Assembly: GCA_032622095.1 (NCBI GenBank)
Contig: CP136067.1
Location: 96,958,707 to 97,022,706, forward strand
Direction of reading: 5' to 3'
Length of the DNA stretch: 64,000 nucleotides
Source: Siphonodentalium dalli
Taxonomy: Eukaryota > Mollusca > Scaphopoda > Gadilida > Siphonodentaliidae
The notes under the pieces are model-generated. The model had not been told where the DNA came from and ran no database searches. It saw only the letters and a list, made by a program, of their open reading frames with translations. The translations under genes were made by a program, and so were the position numbers. Of this stretch, positions 54,942 through 64,000 are shown one piece after another; the first letter of the stretch is position 1; every line of letters starts with the position of its first letter.

Positions 54942-55341
54942 TTAACCCTTTGCCCAACAGAAGGGCCCTGTGCCAATGCATTCTCTTATATATGCGAGTC
55001 GACCATAGGTCGCCTCGCATATATAAGAGAATGCATTGGCTTAACACATTAAAAAATATAAAATTGTTAAAGAATGTAAGAAAAAATGGTAAAAAGTGTT
55101 AAAAAAAGATATTTTTTAGGCCAATGCATTCTCTTATATATGCGAGGCGACCTATGGTCGACTCGCATATATAAGAGAATGCATTGGCACAGGGCATAAC
55201 TGTAACTATCACAATGTGGTCAAGGAGCCGGTTCCAATGATATCCATATTTGTATGGTTTTATTGAGACAGACCCAAGATAATTTAGGCTGTTGAAGCTT
55301 TATTTGGCCGGTTTTGGCCGGTTTGTTGGGTAAAGGGTTAA
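54942..55341. mobile_element. Subfamily B1 twin-hairpin element, complete
   Basis: The left end is TTAACCCTTTGCCCAACAG, the right end TTGTTGGGTAAAGGGTTAA, with TTAA flanks. Both hairpins are nearly perfect and the order matches 28518-28982, 65 bp shorter. Confidence 0.85.
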
Positions 55342-55671
55342 CATAGCGCCTGAATGCTAACTTATCAGTTTCACATAACCGAGCAAGTGCATAATATGTC
55401 TTTAACAGGCGAGTCGATGTAACTTATGTTTGGTATATAGTCCTGCATCTGAATATAGGAAGATAAATGTAATTCCCCATGGTCTGAACATTGCCCATTC
55501 TCACCGGACTGCCTGTACTAGCTCGTTGATTTTGAACTGTTCCAGCACGTCCGGGTGGGTGTAGACCGATATGGGTGATCTCTATTTGTATACACTGTTG
55601 TTTATTGTGTATTCCTATGTGATTTGTTATCATGCGACTTTCATTCTTTCTTAGCACCATTATCAACTGGT
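55342..55671. other. Intergenic
   Basis: Nothing is recognised. Confidence 0.35.
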
Positions 55672-55897
55672 GTAAGAATGCACTATACTATACTTTATAT
55701 ATGCGAATCTCCCACAGGAAGCCTCACATGTATAAGAGAATACATTGGCCAAAGAGTATTTGCGTTGACATTGTAAGCCAGTGCATTCTGTTATATATGG
55801 GAGGATCCATATGGAAGACTCGCATATATAAGAGAAGGCAATGGTACATGATCGTTAATGATGCACCAACGCAGCTCCCGCCATGAAGGGGTTAAAG
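55672..55897. mobile_element. Subfamily B3 element, inverted, left-truncated
   Basis: It ends CTCCCGCCATGAAGGGGTTAA (TTAA at 55894-55897). Two hairpins with CGAATCTCCCACAGG and GAAGACTCGCATATATAAGA are present. The opposite terminus is missing. Confidence 0.65.
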
Positions 55898-55992
55898 ATT
55901 CATTATCCGATTTAACATCCAAGTTATTCTGATTTTTGTAATCAAGTTTTCCGCTTACCAGGGAAAATGATATGAAAATTACTTGCAATAAG

Positions 55993-56585
55993 TGATATCA
56001 CTTACTCGCGGTGAATCCGCCATTTGGTCTCCGGAGGTCAAAGTTAACAAGTAGCATCTATTTTTAGCATATGACTCCAGTCTGGGAATTCCCAAAATAA
56101 AATGGCAACAGGTCGTTACCGAATCGCAGGTGCGAGAACTTCATAAAACTAATTAAACACTCACCCTGGATACATACAATACGTAGGTTTCGCACACTAG
56201 TAGATGGATTGGATGTATCACGTAAGTTTTTGAGTTATTTTTATAACGCAAGAACTCGCTATTTATCAGTAACTTATGGGAAGTTCGTTGACAAAAAAGG
56301 GGGTCTGAATGTCTGAATCGTCACCAGATCCTAACTCTATAGATGACATGGCCACAAAACAATTCTTAAACACGTAGTTGCACTCAGAATAAATGAAATT
56401 AAGCCATAAAATGTTGATAAAAAATTATCGCACTCAGCTGTCGAATGTTTACAAATGGATGCTACTTCTCAACTTTGACCTTTTACCGGCTTTTACCGGT
56501 GGGTTGGATAACAAGCTAGGAATCGGACCATATGGAACCATCGGCCATCTTGAAAATCGCGAACCAGTAATAAGGCTTATAACCA
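55993..56585 (+). repeat. Dispersed repeat F, copy 1
   Basis: A direct repeat of 59778-60362: GGTGAATCCGCCATTTGGTC, GCTCCAGTCTGGGAATTCCC, AAACAATTCTTAAAC and TTTGACCTTTTACCGGTGGG in the same order. No coding is evident. Confidence 0.75.
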
Positions 56586-56684
56586 CCATTCGTATCACAC
56601 AATCATCACGAAAATCCATTTACATGTACGAATTTGTAAGAAACATGTCCAAAACGATCACAAAGGGTCATAATTGGGAACGCT

Positions 56685-56830
56685 CTTTGTTATTTTCTGC
56701 TTTGTGTGAAGGAAGCATGAACGCTCTTTATGATAGACGGTCATTGGTATTTTTGCTGGACTGATAAAAGTTCAAAACGCACGCATGTTAAAACTTCCTC
56801 TTTTGTAATTCGATATATGGCCATAAAAAT
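56685..56830 (+). repeat. Dispersed repeat family G, short copy
   Basis: CATGAACGCTCTTTATGATA, GACGGTCATTGGTATTTTTG and GTTAAAACTTCCTCTTTTGT match the family. Confidence 0.65.
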
Positions 56831-57039
56831 TGTTTCCCTGTAGAATTTCAAAACTTATTCTGCTGAGGGCAATGGTATCTTCTATTGCACACGTATTTGC
56901 AGAACTTACATTTGCCAGACCTAATCCACCAAACATCTGGAAAGATATTTGTTTTCATTTCATAGCTCAAATCACATATAGCATCAACGAAGGGAAATAC
57001 TCATTAAAGTGATATGAAACGAGAGGAAAAAACCCCACA

Positions 57040-57990
57040 CGATTTTCTTCCGATTACGATTGTTTGCATGTATTTTCTGTCGTTTCTGCATCGTAGGGTT
57101 GCATGCAACCTTTCCAGGAAACTTTCATAGTGTGTGACTGGACCCCTGGAGTTAAAACCAAACACAGATTCGCCCAGAGGTTTATTTCTTTTACATTTTA
57201 TGCATGTATGTAATTTTCATTGGTTTCGTACCCTCGTCGTTTCTGCATCGTGCCAAGCACTTTTGGCAGAGTGTAGATGAGAAATAAAAAAAAAGTTATG
57301 CGCATTAGTTTCTTGCTTTTACGCTTTATGCATGTATTTTTGGTCGTTACAATTTCCTCGCCGTTTCTGCAACGTGCCACGCAACTTTGGTAGTGTGTGA
57401 ACTGAGCCTTATAGAGCAAAACACAAAGTTGCACACATACATTTCTTCAAGTTGCTTTGAAGCTTCTATGCATGTGTAGGTATGATTGTTTCTAGATCCT
57501 CATTGTTTCTGCACAGGATTGCATGGAACCTTTCCAGGTAAAGTTGCCTTGGTGCGAACAGTGGTGCGAACACAGCATATTTTTCCTTTTACGCTTATAT
57601 GCAGGGAGTTTTTGTCGTTCCTGTTTCCTCGTAGTTTCTGCAACGTGCCACGCTCATTTGCATGGCAGCGTGTGATCAGACCACTTTAGAGGAAAACACG
57701 AAGTTGCGCGTTGGTTGTTCTTCGTTTACTTTTTATGCATGTAGTTTATTTTTATAGTTTCTTTATACAAATGATCGTCGTTTATGTGTCGTTCTAAGGC
57801 AATTTGTCGTGTGTTAACGTGACTTATATGGGAAAGTAGAGATAACTGAGCATTGGATGAAAAACATAGTTGCACGTGGAAGATTTTTCCTTATTACGAT
57901 GTTATACATGTATTTTTGGTCGTTTCTGTATTCTCGTCGTTTCTGCATCGTAGGATTGCCTAACTTTTCATCGAGAGAGTTTATATGGAT
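57040..57990. repeat. Diverged tandem repeat, unit about 115-165 bp
   Basis: About seven units containing TTTTATGCATGTATTTTTGG, CGTTTCTGCATCGTGCCACG, AACTTTGGCAGTGTGTGA and CTTATAGAGGAAAACACAAA. Identity is low and unit length varies. Part of the unit resembles the terminus of element H (GTGCGAACAGTG). Confidence 0.65.
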
Positions 57991-58204
57991 CATGTAAAAA
58001 TTAGTTGCACCACTGGCTACGTATAAAGGATGGCTGTGAAAACGACGTATTGTACCACGGCCGCCTAACAATGCGCCACCACTCCTCAGAATTGTACGAC
58101 GCCAGTGTATACGAAATTGGTTTATATTATCGGTGAGTTTAACGCGTTAAGTACTCATCCCGTATGGTTTATGTATTACACGGTTCAATGGTGTCTGTAT
58201 GGCC

Positions 58205-58207
<3 letters not shown>

Positions 58208-58277
<70 letters not shown>
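58208..58277. repeat. (GA)n microsatellite
   Basis: About 34 GA units. GGTTCAATGGTGTCTGTATG lies on each side (58182 and 58294), a short direct duplication around it. Confidence 0.95.
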
Positions 58278-58280
<3 letters not shown>

Positions 58281-58528
58281 TACTCGAATCCACCGGTTCA
58301 ATGGTGTCTGTATGACCCAAGAAGAGATACTCGAATACACAGGTTCAATACTGAAGTACTTGTATATGATTGGAGACGATCGTTGTTGAGGTATAAACTA
58401 TTGCTAACCGGACATGTCTCATTTGAACCACCAAATTTTGTCCACGCAATTTTGCAAAGAGGGCCTACTATATATATCAGCATGGCACCGTATGACTCAG
58501 TATGGTGTGTTCATCTCTTTATAATGTA

Positions 58529-58705
58529 CAGTAATGCCCTAAATAATCGACTCCTTAACAACAGCAGAATTAAGGGTAAGTTTTCACGATTTAGTGCACT
58601 GAGAGCTTTCCGATGAATGGCAACAAGCCATATTTCCGACTAAATCCTGAAAAATTACCCATAAATCTGCTGCGGTTAGGGAGTCGATTACTTAGGGCAT
58701 TACTG
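58529..58705. mobile_element. CAGTAATGCCC element (family A), internally deleted
   Basis: It starts CAGTAATGCCCTAAATAATC and ends GGGCATTACTG, with TA on both sides. The left inner arm is lost, leaving 177 bp. Confidence 0.8.
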
Positions 58706-58867
58706 TATATGATTGGAGACGATCGTTGTTGAGATATAAACTATGGCAAACCGGACATGGCTCGCTTGAACCTCCACATTATTTTATGTCCACGTAATTT
58801 TGCAAAGAGGGCCTAATATATATTAGCATGGGTGCATGCACCGTATGACACATAATGGTGTGCTCAT

Positions 58868-59527
58868 TTCTATATAATGTATACGCGAACATATTACCAT
58901 TTATTAGGATAGTATAGGATATGGTAATTTTTATTTACAATATACACACATTGAAAGTGCAAATAATTATAATATAATACACATGTATGTTGTTAGGGGT
59001 GATATAGTCATCACTCAGTATGACTGAATGGGTCACTATCACCAAACAAAGTGCTGAAGTGTACAGGGGTTTTGAAAATGTGCTGAAGGGTACACAGTGT
59101 TTGTGATCGGCACTAATGCAGTTACTTTTTCCTGAAAGTCTGGCGTCCATCTGGAGTTCGTTTTCAGTTCATTTTGAATTTCCTTGGAACCTATACAATT
59201 ATTCTCTAACAGAAATCATGCAGACATGAAATCTAAAAGTCATTTATAACGAGATTTCAAAACCTGTGTACCCATCAGTACATTTTCAAAACATATGTAC
59301 GCTTCAGCACATTTTCAAAACCTTCAGCACTTTTTGGTGAGAGTGACCCCTTCAGCCTCAATATGATGTGTCCATTTCTTTATTATGTACACGCGAACAT
59401 ATTACCATTTATTAGGATAGGATAGGATAGGATATGATAATTGTTATTTACAATATACACACATGGAAAGTACAAATGCAAATAAATATAATATAATACA
59501 CATGTATGTTGTTAGTGGTGATATAGT
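58868..59527. repeat. Direct duplication flanking a foldback
   Basis: 58868-59005 and 59376-59527 are direct copies (CGAACATATTACCATTTATT, ATACACATGTATGTTGTTAG). Between them, 59023-59352 is an inverted repeat built from GGGTCACTATCACC and GTGCTGAAG words. The second copy carries a (GGATA)4 run. Confidence 0.7.
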
Positions 59528-59777
59528 CATGACTAACTATCTTCCTATCACCCCTTTTGATCGATATAGTCATGCTACGATTCGATTGGCACGTTGAGGT
59601 ATCCTCCAACAGATATCAAAGTGGATACATGTACACAAGAAATGTCGATCCACTCATTACACTGGCTTATCTTCTTTTTAATGAACCAAAATTGAAAGCT
59701 GTGCAGTGTGCAATGTATGTGTGGTCTCATATGTGGGATAGTTTGTCAGTTGCTTACCGGGAGTCGCTGGTTATAAG

Positions 59778-60362
59778 TGAGATCAGTAACTCGCGGTGAA
59801 TCCGCCATTTGGTCTTCGGAGGTCAACGTTAAGAAGTAGCATCTATTTTTAGCATATGGCTCCAGTCTGGGAATTCCCAAAATAAAATGGCAACAGTTCG
59901 TTACCGAATCGCAGGTGCGACAACTTCATAAAACCAATTAAACGATCACCATGGATACATACAATACGTAGGTTTCACGCAGTAGATGGGTTGAGTGTAA
60001 CACGTATATGTTTTTGCGTTATTTTTTTTTATCGCAAATACTCGCTATTTATCAGTAAATTATGGGAAGTTCGTTGACAAAAGCGGGCGTCCATCGCTTA
60101 AACGTCTGAATGTCCGCATCGTCACCAGATCCCAACTCTGTAGATGACATGGCCACAAAACAATTCTTAAACCCGTAGTTGCACTCAGAATAACTGGCAT
60201 TAAGCCATAAAATGCTGATAAAAAAAATGCTCGCACTCAGCTGTCGAATGTTTACAAATGGAAATTTAACTTTGACCTTTTACCGGTGGGTTGGGTAAAA
60301 TGTTAGGAATCGGACCATATGGAACCATCGGCCATCTTGAAAATCGCAAACCAGTGACAAGG
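59778..60362 (+). repeat. Dispersed repeat F, copy 2
   Basis: Counterpart of 55993-56585, 3.8 kb away in the same orientation, with small indels. Confidence 0.75.
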
Positions 60363-60394
60363 CTTATTATATACAGTGCATGGAGTAAACTCCT

Positions 60395-60650
60395 AGAGAA
60401 ATTAAAGACGTCCTGTCCGATTAGACACAACTAGAATCACTTTGCACCTGTTCGTCTTTACTACCAGAAAATAATACGATCGGTCCCATTCGCCCATTAA
60501 TATATTTGGTCACTGAAGATCAACGTTACAAAGAGGAAGTTTTGACACGTTTTAAGTTATTGTCAGCCAATCAAAAAAGATACAATGTCCGTCTCTTATA
60601 AAGAGCGTTCATGCTCCAATCGCCCCCCCCCCCCAAAAGCGGAAGATAAA
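60395..60650 (-). repeat. Dispersed repeat family G, inverted copy
   Basis: Read on the minus strand: GGAGCATGAACGCTCTTTAT, AAGAGACGGACATTGTATCT and GAATGGGACCGATCGTATTA. A C-run lies at its edge (about 60626). Confidence 0.6.
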
Positions 60651-61099
60651 AAAAGACGTTATGAATTGTGATCTTTTGTAATCGTTTGCAAAGTTAAATT
60701 ATTGATTCTATTCTGTAATTCCGCGATTAAATTATTGATTTTATTCTGTAATTCCGCGATTTCTGGGCCATTCGAATGATGGTGATTGCAAGAATTTTTC
60801 ATTTTTCTTTGGCTTATTTAGCTGAAGAGTAACATAAAACGGTTTGACTGATTTACGGTCCAATAGCAAGGGACTTCTTTAACCGTCTCTGTGACAGTAT
60901 GATCAAACTATGAGCTTGGTAAGATGACATATATAGCGACAGCGTGGCCCGAACCAACCACTTTTATTGTGCAAACTAATCCAAAACTGTTATATGTTTG
61001 TCCAACAAGATTTATGATATTGACAATGACAAAAATGTTTCAATGTTAACGGAATAGCAGACTTTTGCTTATTATTAACGACCAATCTACACGAATTAT
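60651..61099. other. Intergenic
   Basis: TTATTGATTCTATTCTGTAA is repeated twice at about 60698-60750. No gene is seen. Confidence 0.35.
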
Positions 61100-61425
61100 T
61101 ATGACAATTATTAATGCAAATGTTTGATATGAATCGGCTCATTGACCACATTGTGATAGTTACAGTTATGCCCTGTGCCAATGCATTCTCTTATATATGT
61201 GAGTCGACCATAGGTCGCCTCGCATATATAAGAGAATGCATTGGCCTAAATTTTTTTTATTTTTTAAAAACTTTTTACCATTTTTTCTTACATTCTTTAA
61301 CAATTTTATAATTTATAATGTGTTAAGCCAATGCATTCTCTTATATATGCGAGGCGACCTATGGTCGACTCGCATATATACGAGAATGCATTGACACGGG
61401 TGCGTTCTGTTGGGTAAAGGGTTAA
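61100..61425. mobile_element. Subfamily B1 element, inverted, left-truncated
   Basis: It ends TTCTGTTGGGTAAAGGGTTAA (TTAA 61422-61425). Both hairpins are intact, and the far tail is degraded beyond TTGACCACATTGTGATAG. Confidence 0.75.
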
Positions 61426-62769
61426 GTACCTTCTTGAATATCGAAATTCCAGTCTTACGGGGACTACAAGAGTCAAGAGTGACTCGATCTGTCAATAAAT
61501 GAATACAGATATATAAGTCTTTGGTGGAAGTAGTTGCAGTACAAAGAAAAGCGAAACTCGTTAGACATATAAACTATAGCAGAGGAATACATATCTCTGG
61601 TAGTATGATTCACTTTGGAATGGGGATCGATTTTTGTGCAGGTACAGCACTCCTTGGTGTGACACATAACGCACCGAGAGGCTGACTGCACTGGACTATG
61701 ACATACCTGTATGACTCAATATGATTCACAGATCACCCGATGCAGGTGTCTGAGAATGCTGGTGCCAAGCACAGTCGTACTATCAGCATGCAATGGCCTT
61801 GGGGTCTGAATAAATACCAACATTCCAATCAAAGATCCAATCGTAAATTCACGCGGACAGGTCTGTCTGTCTGTCTAACCACATTGATAGATTGTTTATT
61901 TGTATAATATTTACGAGATAATGGTGATAATAACACAAATAAATTATATTATACAGGAGCGGCATGGCCCTGACGGGCCGTCTTCCCGCCCCTACGCATA
62001 CAAACACGAAGTGACAACTAATAAAGTGAAATGATAAATATATAAAGGATGGAATGTAATTCACAGCAGACAAATGATTTATCCAAACCACTTTTGGTAT
62101 TCACAGTCCTATCTGTGTTGAGATAAATATGTAATGGCTGTGTTTATGGGCTTATTACGCCCTATATTATGGGTGTTTACTGCTACGATGAACTGGTCGT
62201 GCCAATATATGGGGATATCTTTCAGGACAACACATTTGGGGTATTCGCGGATTCATCTTTGCGGATATCTTATTGTCGCAGTACATTTTTCATGGATGTA
62301 ACTTTTATGACCGCGTTAATTGCTTTCGATGTTTAGGTATGAACAATAGCTGGGCCACACTTGAAGGTTTTATTACGGGAACAGAATGCATATTATAATA
62401 GCTAACTTTTCTAATGACGTATGTCTCAGTTGGAATGTAGAATAATGGTCGTATTGCGATGTATCGGGCGTGTATTTAATCCGTTTAGTAGATTTTTGGT
62501 CCGCATTTAGAGGCTTTCTGGTGTGGTGAATGAGAAACCTGCAATTATAGGCCGTAGTTTTTGTAATAATTTGATGGATTAGTTGTTTTAACGTAAGTAA
62601 TTCTGAGGTGGTGCATTCGTGAAACAAGTATATATTATATTATAATTTACACATATGCCTGATATTATTATCTTGAGGGCGTTACCATTTGACTGTGGTT
62701 TTCTTGTTATAACTGCGTCACAAATGATGGGGGTATTGTCGGGCTCTTTCGAGTGTTTACTGGCTAAGA
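61426..62769. other. Intergenic
   Basis: A (CTGT)n run at 61860 is followed by GGCATGGCCCTGACGGGCCG, possibly the 3' tail of a retroelement (61860-62060). No gene is supported. Confidence 0.35.
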
Positions 62770-62945
62770 AAATAATGGCTTCCAATTATTAATTTTTTTC
62801 AAGGCTGACAAAAATTAAAAAATATCCTGTTAATGGGCTCAGGTGTCCGACCTAATTAGTTTCTGGGGTAGAACACGTACATACATGTATTGTTGTTGTG
62901 TGGTGTCAAATCGGACAGTACATCTTTAATGGATAGTTTAGCTAT
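62770..62945 (+). repeat. Dispersed repeat family G, partial
   Basis: AAGGCTGACAAAAATT, GGGCTCAGGTGTCCGACC and TGTGGTGTCAAATCGGACAG match 41330-41480. Confidence 0.55.
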
Positions 62946-63936
62946 ATGCTAGGGTCTCAGCTTAGATTATTATATCCTTATTAGTGCACACAACGCTCTG
63001 TACTATTGAGAGCCACACATTAATGGAAGGTCGCAATACAACTCGAAATGTTTATGAAGTTATGAGCAGTGGACAATTTAGTATTATTTACCGGGTATAC
63101 CATCAAATGGATACAGCAATTTGTATAAATTGGACAATTTAGTATTACTTGTATCAATTAAACTTGTCAGCACGTACCTATACCCATTCTTGTACATCTC
63201 CACTCTATAGTTGGTCTGCAATGGACACTTTAGTATATTATTTGAAACATATTAGTATAATTGTGTAAACGTATACATGCACAACATCTCTATGCAATAA
63301 ATACTGTTGTCAATGTAGAGTTATACCCGAAACACGTGTACACGTACATGTACATACTCAAACCCGTATCCGCGCATTCACTATATATGAAGTGGTCACT
63401 TTAGTACTATACACAGGACACGCCAGCACATGTAACCGTACATATACACATCTCTCCATAGTCACTATAAATAATTTGAACACTTAAGTATGATATATGA
63501 AACATGTCACCCCGTCGTATCGCTGATTGTGCATTTCTTTTGACAAGCAGACGACAAATAACGCCCAGTAACGACAACCGTGTAGGAGGATATAGTTTTC
63601 GTACCATCATTACCTCGTACCTTTTGTTGTGCTGTTTGTTATTTCATTATAAAGAGTCATCAAACGCACATGCGCTCCAGTTAGGGGTTGGTTTCTCATT
63701 GACATTCCGGTGGTATTCAATACCCGTTATTAACAACGCTAAACATCCAGAAACATCTTAATACGACGACAATGTACACATGTATACAGACATGTTTCCG
63801 CCACGATGGGTATCCGCTCAGTCGCAAAGAACTTCCGGACCACTGGCCATTGATCTTCCTGTTTGATGAGTAAAATAACGGTTACAGCATATCAGTTTGC
63901 AACTCAGCTATTGGTAAAACGCTTTAGAATATGTTA
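62946..63936. other. Intergenic
   Basis: GGACAATTTAGTATTA-like words recur four to five times (63070-63420), a loose repeat. No gene is supported. Confidence 0.35.
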
Positions 63937-64000
63937 CAGTATATAATTCCCTAAATAATCGACTCCTTAACCGCAGCAGAATTATGGGTAACTTTTCAGG
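63937..64000. mobile_element. CAGTAATGCCC element (family A), cut by the window end
   Basis: CTAAATAATCGACTCCTTAA and CCGCAGCAGAATTATGGGTA match the left arm of the family. The terminus is altered to CAGTATATAATTCCC. It continues past the window. Confidence 0.7.

Noticed and set aside
56393-56764. 123-codon plus-strand frame
   Set aside because: It spans the junction of dispersed repeats F and G, and the counterpart copy at 60180 does not keep it open.
58105-58616. Frames with a long Arg-Glu run
   Set aside because: Translation of the (GA)n microsatellite.
1-64000. tRNA, rRNA or other structured RNA genes
   Set aside because: I looked for tRNA-like cloverleaf and box B words (GGTTCGAATCC-type) and found none convincing. 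The many hairpins belong to mobile elements.

Overview
This window is nuclear DNA from an animal, most likely a marine invertebrate and plausibly a lophotrochozoan (mollusc, brachiopod or annelid grade). That placement is inference. It rests on a tandem array of intronless rhodopsin-class GPCR genes of the peptide-receptor-like type, CR1-group non-LTR relics, and a dense load of short palindromic DNA transposons, hAT-like and piggyBac-like miniatures and minisatellites. The sequence is AT-rich, has no operon-like layout, and most of it is repeat or non-coding.

Left third (1-23 kb): a head-to-tail GPCR cluster, all on the minus strand. It holds a TM6/TM7 relic (508-774), two intact receptors (771-1892 and 4687-5739), a frameshifted copy (14245-15278) and an intact near-identical copy (20809-21849). 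The last two lie in a direct tandem duplication (10330-15923 and 15924-22494) of about 1-2 % divergence, which could also be two haplotypes assembled end to end. Each receptor has a shared upstream block of roughly 120-145 bp ending in a TATA-like GATATACCCCC. A further copy of this block at 22885-22995 has no receptor attached. The third receptor is split by a 1.33-kb transposable element flanked by CCGTCGA duplications. The element now supplies the last nine codons and the stop, while the original tail and 3' region lie stranded beyond it.

Middle (23-36 kb): a relic gag-like ORF with an in-frame stop, a 2.4-kb satellite of 69-bp monomers with a 481-bp higher-order period, several miniature elements, a frameshifted CR1-group reverse transcriptase on the minus strand (about 31.4-33.9 kb) and a second, older reverse-transcriptase relic on the plus strand (about 34.4-36.2 kb) that encloses a zinc-finger-like segment.

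Right half (36-64 kb): no convincing complete gene. It is a mosaic of TTAA-flanked twin-hairpin elements, CAGTAATGCCC foldback elements, hAT-like insertions, several tandem arrays and dispersed repeats. A possible signal-peptide exon with a phase-1 splice donor lies at 42268-42436. Where one element sits inside another, the nested copies give empty-site evidence for target duplications.

The GPCRs are the only genes whose function can be stated. Ligands and expression cannot be read from the sequence.
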